From positions 29,601,501-29,665,500 of the forward strand of contig NC_079878.1 of assembly GCF_029227915.1 (NCBI RefSeq): DNA of 64,000 nt, read 5' to 3'. The translations under genes and the position numbers were made by a program. The stretch comes from Hydractinia symbiolongicarpus (lineage: Eukaryota > Cnidaria > Hydrozoa > Anthoathecata > Hydractiniidae). Below the pieces are notes generated by a model. That model was not told where the DNA came from and ran no database searches. It saw only the letters and a program-made list of their open reading frames with translations. Shown in pieces: positions 50,101 through 62,689 of the stretch (position 1 is its first letter; every line of letters begins with the position of its first letter).

Positions 50101-53100
50101 TTTTCAAAAATGTTTTCATTTTTGATGAGACGCTGAATAAAAGAAGTTTAATCGCCGGCAAACGAAAATCCGCGATTTCCCGTAAATCCCGTGCTTGGCC
50201 CGTATAGTCGAGTATATACAAAGAAAGTACTCTGTGAGTAAACTCATTTCCAGAACGATTTTTTAAATTATCTTTTCACCACTAAAACGCATGAGACTTG
50301 TAGTTTTCAAAAATGTTTTCATTTTTGATAAAACGCGGAATAAAAGAAGTTTAATCGCCGGCAAACGAAAACCCGCGATTTCCCGTTAATCCCGGACTCG
50401 ACCCGTATAGTCAAAAGTATACAAAGAAAATACCCAGTGAGTAAACTCATTTCCTGAACGATTTTTTAAATTATTTTTTCACCACTAAGACGTATGAGAC
50501 TTGTAGTTTTCAAAAATGTTTTCATTTTTGATGAGACGCTGAATAAAAGAAGTTTAATCGCCGGTAAACGAAAACCCGCGATTTCCCGTAAATCCCGGAC
50601 TCGGCCCGTATAGTCAAAAGTATACAAAGAAAATACGCAGGGAGTAAACTCATTTCCAGAACGATTTTTTAAATTATCTTTTCACCACTAAAACGCACGA
50701 GACTTGTAGTTTTCAAAAATGTTTTCATTTTTGATGAGACGCTTAATGAAAGAAGTTTAATCGCCAGCAAACGAAAACCCGCGATTTCCCGTAAATCCCG
50801 GACTCGGCCCGTATAATCAAAAGTATACAAAGAAAGTACCCAGGGAGTAAACTCATTTCCCGAACGATTTTTTAAATTATTTTTTCACCACTATAACGCA
50901 TAAGACTTGTAGTTTTCAGGAATGTTTTCATTTTTGATGAGACGCTGAATAAAAGAAGTTTAATCGCCAGCAAACGAAAAGCCGCGATTTCCCGTAAATC
51001 CCGGGCTTGGCCCGTATAGTCGAATGTATACAAAGAAAGTACCCTGTGGCTAAACTCATTTCCCGAACAATTTTTTAAATTATTTTTTCACCACTAAAAC
51101 GCATGAGACTTGTAGTTTTCAAAAATGTTTTCATTCTTGATGAGACGCTGAATAAAAGAAGTTTAATCACCGGCAAACAAAAACCCGCGATTTCCCGTAA
51201 ATTCCGGGCTTGGCCCGTATAGTCGAATGTATACAAAGAAAGTACCCTGTGAGTAAACTCATTTCCCGAACGATTTTTTAAATTATTTTTTCACCACTAA
51301 AACACATGAGACTTGTAGTTTTCAAAAATGTTTTCATTTTTGATGAGACGCTGAATAAAAGACGTTTAATCGCCGGCAAAGAAAATCCGCGATTTCCCGC
51401 AAATCCCGTGCTTGGCCCGCATAGTCGAGTATATACAAAGAAAGTACTCTGTGAGTAAACTCATTTCCAGAACGATTTTTTAATTTATCTTTTCACCACT
51501 AAAACGCATGAGACTTGTAGTTTTCAAAAATGTTTTCATTTTTGATGAGACGCTGAATAAAAGAAGTTTAATCGCCGGCAAACGAAAACCCGCGATTTCC
51601 CGTAAATCCCGGACTCGGCCCGTATAGTCAAAAGTATACAAAGAAAATACGCAGGGAGTAAACTCATTTCCAGAACGATTTTTCAAATTATCTTTTCACC
51701 ACTAAAACGCATGAGACTTGTAGTTTTCAAAAATGTTTTCATTTTTGATGAGACGCTGAATAAAAGATGTTTAATCGCCGGCAAACGAAAACCCGCGATT
51801 TCCCGTAAATCCCGGACTCGGCCCGTATAGTCAAAAGTATACAAAGAAAATACGCAGGGAGTAAACTCATTTCCAGAACGATTTTTCAAATTATCTTTTC
51901 ACCACTAAAACGCATGAGACTTGTAGTTTTCAAAAATGTTTTCATTTTTGATGAGACGCTGAATAAAAGATGTTTAATCGCCGGCAAACGAAAACCCGCG
52001 ATTTCCCGTAAATCCAGGACTCGGCCCGTATAATCAAAAGTATACAAAGAAAGTACCCAGGGAGTAAACTCATTTCCCGAACGATTTTTTAAATTATTTT
52101 TTCACCACTAAAACGCAGGAGACTTGTAGTTTTCAGGAATGTTTTCATTTTTGATGAGACGCTTAATGAAAGAAGTTTAATCGCCAGCAAACGAAAAGCC
52201 GCGATTTCCCGTAAATCCCGGGCTTGGCCCGTATAGTCGAATGTATACAAAGAAAGTACCCTGTGAGTAAACTCATTTCCCGAACAATTTTTTAAATTAT
52301 TTTTTCACCACTAAAACGCATGAGACTAGTAGTTTTCAAAAATGTTTTCATTTTTGATGAGACGCTGAATAAAAGAAGTTTAATCGCCGGCAAACAAAAA
52401 CCCGCGATTTCCCGTAAATCCCGTGCTTGGCCCGTATAGTCGAGGATATACAAAGAAAGTACCCTGTGAGTAAACTCATTTCCCGAACGATTTTTTAAAT
52501 TATTTTTTCACCACTAACACACATGAGACTTGTAGTTTTTAAAAATGTTTTCATTTTTGATGAGACGCTGAATAAAAGAAGTTTAATCGCCAGCAAACGA
52601 AAAGCCGCGATTTCCCGTAAATCCCGGGCTTGGCCCGTATAGTCGAATGTATACAAAGAAAGTACCCTGTGAGTAAACTCATTTCCCGAACAATTTTTTA
52701 AATTATTTTTTCACCACTAAAACGCATGAGACTTGTAGTTTTCAAAAATGTTTTCATTTTTGATGAGACGCTGAATAAAAGAAGTTTAATCGCCGGCAAA
52801 CAAAAACCCGCGATTTCCCGTAAATCCCGTGCTTGGCCCGTATAGTCGAGGATATACAAAGAAAGTACCCTGTGAGTAAACTCATTTACAGAACGATTTT
52901 TTAAATTATCTTTTTACCACTAAAACGCATGAGACTTGTAGTTTTCAGGAATGTTTTCATTTTTGATGAGACGCTTAATGAAAGAAGTTTAATCGCCGGC
53001 AAACGAAAACCCGCGATTTCCCGTAAATTCCGGGCTTGGCCCGTATAGTCGAATGTATACAAAGAAAGTACCCTGTGAGTAAACTCATTTCCCGAACGAT

Positions 53101-56100
53101 TTTTTAAATAATTTTTTCACCACTAAAACACATGAGACTTGTAGTTTTCAAAAATGTTTTCATTTTTGATGAGACGCTGAATAAAAGACGTTTAATCGCC
53201 GGCAAACGAAAATCCGCGATTTCCCGTAAATCCCGTGCTTGGCCGGTATAGTCGAGTATATACAAAGAAAGTACTCTGTGAGTAAACTCATTTCCAGAAC
53301 GATTTTTTAAATTATCTTTTCACCACTAAAACGCATGAGACTTGTAGTTTTCAAAAATGTTTTCATTTTTGATAAAACGCGGAATAAAAGAAGTTTAATC
53401 GCCGGCAAACGAAAACCCGCGATTTCCCGTTAATCCCGGACTCGACCCGTATAGTCAAAAGTATACAAAGAAAATACCCAGGGAGTAAGCTCATTTCCTG
53501 AACGATTTTTTAAATTATTTTTTCACCACTAAGACGTATGAGACTTGTAGTTTTCAAAAATGTTTTCATTTTTGATGAGACGCTGAATAAAAGAAGTTTA
53601 ATCGCCGGTAAACTAAAACCCGCGATTTCCCGTAAATCCCGGACTCGGCCCGTATAGTCAAAAGTATACAAAGAAAATACGCAGGGAGTAAACTCATTTC
53701 CAGAACGATTTTTTAAATTATCTTTTCACCACTAAAACGCATGAGTCTTGTAGTTTTCAGGAATGTTTTCATTTTTGATGAGACGCTTAATGAAAGAAGT
53801 TTAATCACCAGCAAACGAAAACCCGCGATTTCCCGTAAATCCCGGACTCGGCCCGTATAATCAAAAGTATACAAAGAAAGTACCCAGGGAGTAAACTCAT
53901 TTCCCGAACGATTTTTTTGAAATTATTTTTTCACCACTATAACGCATAAGACTTGTAGTTTTCATGAATGTTTTCATTTTTGATGAGACGCTTAATGAAA
54001 GAAGTTTAATCGCCAGCAAACGAAAAGCCGCGATTTCCCGTAAATCCCGGGCTTGGCCCGTATAGTCGAATGTATACAAAGAAAGTACCCTGTGAGTAAA
54101 CTCATTTCCCGAACAATTTTTTAAATTATTTTTTCACCACTAAAACGCATGAGACTTGTAGTTTTCAAAAATGTTTTCATTCTTGATGAGACGCTGAATA
54201 AAAGAAGTTTAATCACCGGCAAACAAAAACCCGCGATTTCCCGTAAATTCCGGGCTTGGCCCGTATAGTCGAATGTATACAAAGAAAGTACCCTGTGAGT
54301 AAACTCATTTCCCGAACGATTTTTTAAATTATTTTTTCACCACTAAAACACATGAGACTTGTAGTTTTCAAAAATGTTTTCATTTTTGATGAGACGCTGA
54401 ATAAAAGACGTTTAATCGCCGGCAAAGAAAATCCGCGATTTCCCGCAAATCCCGTGCTTGGCCCGCATAGTCGAGTATATACAAAGAAAGTACTCTGTGA
54501 GTAAACTCATTTCCAGAACGATTTTTTAATTTATCTTTTCACCACTAAAACGCATGAGACTTGTAGTTTTCAAAAATGTTTTCATTCTTGATGAGACGCT
54601 GAATAAAAGAAGTTTAATCACCGGCAAACAAAAACCCGCGATTTCCCGTAAATTCCGGGCTTGGCCCGTATAGTCGAATGTATACAAAGAAAGTACCCTG
54701 TGAGTGAACTCATTTCCCGAACGATTTTTTAAATTATTTTTTCACCACTAAAACACATGAGACTTGTAGTTTTCAAAAATGTTTTCATTTTTGATGAGAC
54801 GCTGAATAAAAGACGTTTAATCGCCGGCAAAGAAAATCCGCGATTTCCCGCAAATCCCGTGCTTGGCCCGCATAGTCGAGTATATACAAAGAAAGTACTC
54901 TGTGAGTAAACTCATTTCCAGAACGATTTTTTAATTTATCTTTTCACCACTAAAACGCATGAGACTTGTAGTTTTCAAAAATGTTTTCATTTTTGATGAG
55001 ACGCTGAATAAAAGAAGTTTAATCGCCGGCAAACGAAAACCCGCGATTTCCCGTAAATCCCGGACTCGGCCCGTATAGTCAAAAGTATACAAAGAAAATA
55101 CGCAGGGAGTAAACTCATTTCCAGAACGATTTTTCAAATTATCTTTTCACCACTAAAACGCATGAGACTTGTAGTTTTCAAAAATGTTTTCATTTTTGAT
55201 GAGACGCTGAATAAAAGATGTTTAATCGCCGGCAAACGAAAACCCGCGATTTCCCGTAAATCCCGGACTCGGCCCGTATAATCAAAAGTATACAAAGAAA
55301 GTACCCAGGGAGTAAACTCATTTCCCGAACGATTTTTTAAATTATTTTTTCACCACTAAAACGCAGGAGACTTGTAGTTTTCAGGAATGTTTTCATTTTT
55401 GATGAGACGCTTAATGAAAGAAGTTTAATCGCCAGCAAACGAAAAGCCGCGATTTCCCGTAAATCCCGGGCTTGGCCCGTATAGTCGAATGTATACAAAG
55501 AAAGTACCCTGTGAGTAAACTCATTTCCCGAACAATTTTTTAAATTATTTTTTCACCACTAAAACGCATGAGACTAGTAGTTTTCAAAAATGTTTTCATT
55601 TTTGATGAGACGCTGAATAAAAGAAGTTTAATCGCCGGCAAACAAAAACCCGCGATTTCCCGTAAATCCCGTGCTTGGCCCGTATAGTCGAGGATATACA
55701 AAGAAAGTACCCTGTGAGTAAACTCATTTCCCGAACGATTTTTTAAATTATTTTTTCACCACTAACACACATGAGACTTATAGTTTTTAAAAATGTTTTC
55801 ATTTTTGATGAGACGCTGAATAAAAGAAGTTTAATCGCCAGCAAACGAAAAGCCGCAATTTCCCGTAAATCCCGGGCTTGGCCCGTATAGTCGAATGTAT
55901 ACAAAGAAAGTACCCTGTGAGTAAACTCATTTCCCGAACAATTTTTTAAATTATTTTTTCACCACTAAAACGCATGAGACTTGTAGTTTTCAAAAATGTT
56001 TTCATTTTTGATGAGACGCTGAATAAAAGAAGTTTAATCGCCGGCAAACAAAAACCCGCGATTTCCCGTAAATCCCGTGCTTGGCCCGTATAGTCGAGGA

Positions 56101-56682
56101 TATACAAAGAAAGTACCCTGTGAGTAAACTCATTTACAGAACGATTTTTTAAATTATCTTTTTACCACTAAAACGCATGAGACTTGTAGTTTTCAGGAAT
56201 GTTTTCATTTTTGATAAGACGCTTAATGAAAGAAGTTTATTCGCCGGCAAACGAAAACCCGCGATTTCCCGTAAATTCCGGGCTTGGCCCGTATAGTCGA
56301 ATGTATACAAAGAAAGTACCCTGTGAGTAAACTCATTTCCCGAACGATTTTTTAAATTATTTTTTCACCACTAAAACACATGAGACTTGTAGTTTTCAAA
56401 AATGTTTTCATTTTTGATGAGACGCTGAATAAAAGAAGTTTAATCGCCGGCAAACGAAAATCCGCGATTTCCCGTAAATCCCGTGCTTGGCCCGTATAGT
56501 CGAGTATATACAAAGAAATTACTCTGTGAGTAAACTCATTTCCAGAACGATTTTTTAAATTATCTTTTCACCACTAAAACGCATGAGACTTGTAGTTTTC
56601 AAAAATGTTTTCATTTTTGATAAAACGCGGAATAAAAGAAGTTTAATCGCCGGCAAACGAAAACCCGCGATTTCCCGTTAAT
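47143..56682 (+). repeat. 47-monomer HOR, copy 2 (9540 bp)
   Basis: Tandem copy of 37603-47142. Reading both, I noticed only three differences: ATTTCCTGAACAA at 49216 (CCC in copy 1), TTTAAATAATTTT at 53105 (TTATT in copy 1), and AAAAATG at 55180 (AAATTG in copy 1 at 45643). This implies about 99.9% identity or better. The right end is bounded at 56682-56686, where CGTTAATCCCG continues into GACTCGACCC. Confidence 0.93.
48039..49662 (+). repeat. Nested 4-monomer HOR pair in 47-mer copy 2 (period 812 bp)
   Basis: Same structure as 38499-40122 shifted by 9540: copies 48039-48850 and 48851-49662, with the same chimeric junction near 48840. Its presence in both 47-mers shows that the 812-bp duplication happened first. 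Confidence 0.85.
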
Positions 56683-59600
56683 CCCGGACTCGACCCGTAT
56701 AGTCAAAAGTATACAAAGAAAATACCCAGGGAGTAAACTCATTTCCTGAACGATTTTTTAAATTATTTTTTCACCACTAAGACGTATGAGACTTGTAGTT
56801 TTCAAAAATGTTTTCATTTTTGATGAGACGCTGAATAAAAGAAGTTTAATCGCCGGTAAACGAAAACCCGCGATTTCCCGTAAATCCCGGACTCGGCCCG
56901 TATAGTCAAAAGTATACAAAGAAAATACGCAGGGAGTAAACTCATTTCCAGAACGATTTTTTAAATTATCTTTTCACCACTAAAACGCATGAGTCTTGTA
57001 GTTTTCAGGAATGTTTTCATTTTTGATGAGACGCTTAATGAAAGAAGTTTAATCACCAGCAAACAAAAACCCGCGATTTCCCGTAAATCCCGGACTCGGC
57101 CCGTATAATCAAAAGTATACAAAGAAAGTACCCAGGGAGTAAACTCATTTCCCGAACGATTTTTTAAATTATTTTTTCACCACTATAACGCATAAGACTT
57201 GTAGTTTTCAGGAATGTTTTCATTTTTGATGAGACGCTTAATGAAAGAAGTTTAATCGCCAGCAAACGAAAAGCCGCGATTTCCCGTAAATCCCGGGCTT
57301 GGCCCGTATAGTCGAATGTATACAAAGAAAGTACCCTGTGAGTAAACTCATTTCCCGAACAATTTTTTAAAATGTTTTTTCACCACTAAAACGCATGAGA
57401 CTTGTATTTTTCAAAAATGTTTTCATTTTTGATGAGACGCTGAATAAAAGAAGTTTAATCGCCGGCAAACAAAAACCCGCGATTTCCCGTAAATCCCGTG
57501 CTTGGCCCGTATAGTCGAGGATATACAAAGAAAGTACCCTGTGAGTAAACTCATTTCCCGAACGATTTTTTAAATTATTTTTTCACCACTAAAACACATG
57601 AGACTTGTAGTTTTCAAAAATGTTTTCATTTTTGATGAGACGCTTAATGAAAGAAGTTTAATCGCCAGCAAACGAAAACCCGCGATTTCCCGTAAATCCC
57701 GGACTCGGCCCGTATAATCAAAAGTATACAAAGAAAGTACCAAGGGAGTAAACTCATTTCCCGAACGATTTTTTAAATTATTTTTTCACCACTAAAACGC
57801 ATAAGACTTGTAGTTTTCAGGAATGTTTTCATTTTTGATGAGACGCTTAATGAAAGAAGTTTAATCGCCAGCAAACGAAAAGCCGCGATTTCCCGTAAAT
57901 CCCGGGCTTGGCCCGTATAGTCGAATGTATACAAAGAAAGTACCCTGTGAGTAAACTCATTTCCCGAACAATTTTTTAAATTATTTTTTCACCACTAAAA
58001 CGCATGAGACTTGTAGTTTTCAGGAATGTTTTCATTTTTGATAAGACGCTTAATGAAAGAAGTTTATTCGCCGGCAAACGAAAACCCGCGATTTCCCGTA
58101 AATTCCGGGCTTGGCCCGTATAGTCGAATGTATACAAAGAAAGTACCCTGTGAGTAAACTCATTTCCCGAACGATTTTTTAAATTATTTTTTCACCACTA
58201 AAACACATGAGACTTGTAGTTTTCAAAAATGTTTTCATTTTTGATGAGACGCTGAATAAAAGAAGTTTAATCGCCGGCAAACGAAAATCCGCGATTTCCC
58301 GTAAATCCCGTGCTTGGCCCGTATAGTCGAGTATATACAAAGAAAGTACTCTGTGAGTAAACTCATTTCCAGAACGATTTTTTAAATTATCTTTTCACCA
58401 CTAAAACGCATGAGACTTGTAGTTTTCAAAAATGTTTTCATTTTTGATAAAACGCGGAATAAAAGAAGTTTAATCGCCGGCAAACGAAAACCCGCGATTT
58501 CCCGTTAATCCCGGACTCGACCCGTATAGTCAAAAGTATACAAAGAAAATACCCAGGGAGTAAACTCATTTCCTGAACGATTTTTTAAATTATTTTTTCA
58601 CCACTAAGACGTATGAGACTTGTAGTTTTCAAAAATGTTTTCATTTTTGATGAGACGCTGAATAAAAGAAGTTTAATCGCCGGTAAACGAAAACCCGCGA
58701 TTTCCCGTAAATCCCGGACTCGGCCCGTATAGTCAAAAGTATACAAAGAAAATACGCAGGGAGTAAACTCATTTCCAGAACGATTTTTTAAATTATCTTT
58801 TCACCACTAAAACGCATGAGTCTTGTAGTTTTCAGGAATGTTTTCATTTTTGATGAGACGCTTAATGAAAGAAGTTTAATCACCAGCAAACGAAAACCCG
58901 CGATTTCCCGTAAATCCCGGACTCGGCCCGTATAATCAAAAGTATACAAAGAAAGTACCCAGGGGGTAAACTCATTTCCCGAACGATTTTTTAAATTATT
59001 TTTTCACCACTATAACGCATAAGACTTGTAGTTTTCAGGAATGTTTTCATTTTTGATGAGACGCTTAATGAAAGAAGTTTAATCGCCAGCAAACGAAAAG
59101 CCGCGATTTCCCGTAAATCCCGGGCTTGGCCCGTATAGTCGAATGTATACAAAGAAAGTACCCTGTGAGTAAACTCATTTCCCGAACAATTTTTTAAAAT
59201 GTTTTTTCACCACTAAAACGCATGAGACTTGTATTTTTCAAAAATGTTTTCATTTTTGATGAGACGCTGAATAAAAGAAGTTTAATCGCCGGCAAATAAA
59301 AACCCGCGATTTCCCGTAAATCCCGTGCTTGGCCCGTATAGTCGAGGATATACAAAGAAAGTACCCTGTGAGTAAACTCATTTCCCGAACGATTTTTTAA
59401 ATTATTTTTTCACCACTAAAACACATGAGACTTGTAGTTTTCAAAAATGTTTTCATTTTTGATGAGACGCTTAATGAAAGAAGTTTAATCGCCAGCAAAC
59501 GAAAACCCGCGATTTCCCGTAAATCCCGGACTCGGCCCGTATAATCAAAAGTATACAAAGAAAGTACCAAGGGAGTAAACTCATTTCCCGAACGATTTTT

Positions 59601-59833
59601 TAAATTATTTTTTCACCACTAAAACGCATAAGACTTGTAGTTTTCAGGAATGTTTTCATTTTTGATGAGACGCTTAATGAAAGAAGTTTAATCGCCAGCA
59701 AACGAAAAGCCGCGATTTCCCGTAAATCCCGGGCTTGGCCCGTATAGTCGAATGTATACAAAGAAAGTACCCTGTGAGTAAACTCATTTCCCGAACAATT
59801 TTTTAAATTATTTTTTCACCACTAAAACGCATG
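56180..59833 (+). repeat. 9-monomer HOR, two tandem copies (period 1827 bp)
   Basis: Copies are about 56180-58006 and 58007-59833. Markers at offset 1827: TTAAAATGTTTTTTCACC (57368/59195), GTACCAAGGGAG (57738/59565), GATAAGACGCTTAATG (copy 1 56212, copy 2 58039) and GATAAAACGCGG (56619/58446, and again at 60273). The breakpoint lies between TTTTTACC/TTTTCACC (56163) and CAGGAATG/CAAAAATG (56196). It overlaps the end of 47-mer copy 2, so it is probably younger than the 47-mer duplication. Confidence 0.82.
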
Positions 59834-62689
59834 AGACTTGTAGTTTTCAAAAATGTTTTCATTTTTGATGAGACGCTGAATAAAAGAAGTTTAATCGCCG
59901 GCAAACAAAAACCCGCGATTTCCCGTAAATCCCGTGCTTGGCGCGTATAGTCGAGGATATACAAAGAAAGTACCCTGTGAGTAAACTCATTTCCCGAACG
60001 ATTTTTTAAATTATTTTTTCACCACTAAAACACATGAGACTTGTAGTTTTCAAAAATGTTTTCATTTTTGATGAGAATCTGAATAAAAGAAGTTTAATCG
60101 CCGGCAAACGAAAATCCGCGATTTCCCGTAAATCCCGCGCTTGGCCCGTATAGTCGAGTATATACAAAGAAAGTACTCTGTGAGTAAACTCATTTCCAGA
60201 ACGATTTTTTAAATTATCTTTTCACCACTAAAACGCATGAGACTTGTAGTTTTCAAAAATGTTTTCATTTTTGATAAAACGCGGAATAAAAGAAGTTTAA
60301 TCGCCGGCAAACGAAAACCCGCGATTTCCCGTTAATCCCGGACTCGACCCGTATAGTCAAAAGTATACAAAGAAAATACCCAGGGAGTAAACTCATTTTC
60401 TGAACGATTTTTTAATTTATTTTTTCACCACTAAGACGTATGAGACTTGTAGTTTTCAAAAATGTTTTCATTTTTGATGAGACGCTGAATAAAAGAAGTT
60501 TAATCGCCGGCAAACGAAAACCCGCGATTTCCCGTAAATCCCGGACTCGGCCCGTATAGTCAAAAGTATACAAAGAAAATACGCAGGGAGTAAACTCATT
60601 TCCAGAACGATTTTTTAAATTATCTTTTCACCACTAAAACGCATGAGACTTGTAGTTTTCAAAAATGTTTTCATTTTTGATGAGACGCTGAATAAAAGAT
60701 GTTTAATCGCCGGCAAACGAAAACCCGCGATTTCCCGTAAATCCCGGACTCGGCCCGTATAATCAAAAGTATACAAAGAAAGTACCCAGGGAGTAAACTC
60801 ATTTCCCGAACGATTTTTTAAATTATTTTTTCACCACTAAAACGCATGAGACTTGTAGTTTTCAGGAATGTTTTCATTTTTGATGAGACGCTTAATGAAA
60901 GAAGTTTAATCGCCAGCAAACGAAAACCCGCAATTTTCCTTAAATCCCGGGCTTGGCCCGTATAGTCGAATGTATACAAAGAAAGTACCATGTGAGTAAA
61001 CTCATTTCCCGAACAATTTTTTAAATTATTTTTACACCACTTAAACGCATGAGACTTGTAGTTTTCAAAAATGTTTTAATTTTTGATGAGACGCTGAATA
61101 AAAGAAGTTTAATCGCCGGCAAACAAAAACCCGCGATTTCCCGTAAATCCCGTGCTTGACCCGTATAGTTGAGTACATACAAAGAAAGTACCCTGTGAGT
61201 AAACTCATTTCCAGAACGATTTTTTAACATATCTTTTCACCACTAAAACGCATGAGACTTGTAGTTTTCAAAAATGTTTTCATTTTTGATGAGACTCTGA
61301 ATAAAAGAAGTTTAATCGCCGGCAAACGAAAACCCGCGAATTCCCGTAAATCCTGGACTCGGCCCGTGTAGTCAAAAGTATACAAAGAAAATACCCAGGG
61401 AGTAAACACATTTCCCGAACGATTTTTTAAATTATTTTTTCACCACTAAAACGCATGAGACTTGTAGTTTTCAAAAATGTTTTCATTTTTGATGAGACGC
61501 TGAATATAAGAAGTTTAATCGCCGGCAAACAAAAACCCGCGATTTCCCGCAAATCCCGTGCTTGGCCCGTATAGTCGAGTACATACAAAGAAAGTACCCT
61601 GTGAGTAAACTCATTTCCAGAACGATTTTTTAACATATCTTTTCACCACTAAAACGCATGAGACTTGTAGTTTTCAAAAATGTTTTCATTTTTGATGAGA
61701 CTCTGAATAAAAGAAGTTTAATCGCCGGCAAACGAAAACCCGCGAATTCCCGTAAATCCTGGACTCGGCCCGTATAGTCAAAAGTATACAAAGAAAATAC
61801 CCAGGGAGTAAACACATTTCCCGAACGATATTTTGAATTATTTTTTCACCACTAAAACGCATGAGACTTGTAGTTTTCAGGAATGTTTTCATTTTTGATG
61901 AGACGCTGAATAAAAGATGTTTAATCGCTGGCAAACGAAAAGCCGCGATATCCCGCAAATCCCGGACTCGGCCCGTATAGTCAAAAGTATACAAAGAAAT
62001 TACCCAGGGAGTAAACTCATTTCCCGAACGATTTTTTAAATTATTTTTTCACCACTAAAACGCATGAGACTTGTAGTTTTCAGGAATGTTTTCATTTTTG
62101 ATGAGACTCTTAATGAAAGAAGTTTAATCGCCGACAAACGAAAACCCGCGAATTCCCGTAAATCCTGGACTCGGCCCGTATAGTCAAAAGTATACAAAAA
62201 AAATACCCAGGGAGTAAACACAATTCCCGAACGATTTTTTAAATTATTTTTTCACCACTAAAACGCATGAGACTTGTAGTTTTTAGGAATGTTTTCATTT
62301 TTGATGAGACGCTTAATGAAAGAAGTTTAATCGCCGGCAAACGAAAACCCGCGATTTCCCGTAAATGCCGTGCTTGGCCCGTATAGTCGAGTATATACAA
62401 AGAAAGTACCCTGTGAGTAAACTCCTTTCCAGAACGATTTTTAAAATTATCTTTTCACCACTAAAACGCATGAGACTTGTAGTTTTCAAAAATGTTTTCA
62501 TTTTTGATGAGACGCGGAATAAAAGAAGTTTAATCGCCGGCAAACGAAAACCCACGATTTCCCGTTAATCCCGGACTCGGCCCGTATAGTCAAAAGTATA
62601 CAAAGAAAATACGCAGGGAGTAAACTCATTTCCAGAACGGTTTTTTAAATTATCTTTTCACCACTAAAACGCATGAGACTTGTAGTTTT
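59834..62689 (+). repeat. Mixed monomers with a 2-monomer pair at 61.0-61.8 kb
   Basis: About 61010-61415 and 61416-61821 are related at 406 bp and share the otherwise rare TTTTTTAACATATC (61210/61616) and GTCGAGTACATAC-like segments. The first copy has private changes such as TTTTTACACCACTTAAAC. Around them lie single units of several subtypes, including one with GAGAATCTGAAT at 60073. Confidence 0.65.

Noticed and set aside
272-62568. Recurring open reading frames of 60-121 codons, mostly on the minus strand, giving similar peptides dozens of times
   Set aside because: They are translations of the satellite unit. 203 is not a multiple of 3, so the frame shifts in every unit and stops appear within one or two monomers. 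The apparent peptide conservation only reflects DNA homogeneity. No promoter, splice pattern, initiation context or domain supports them.
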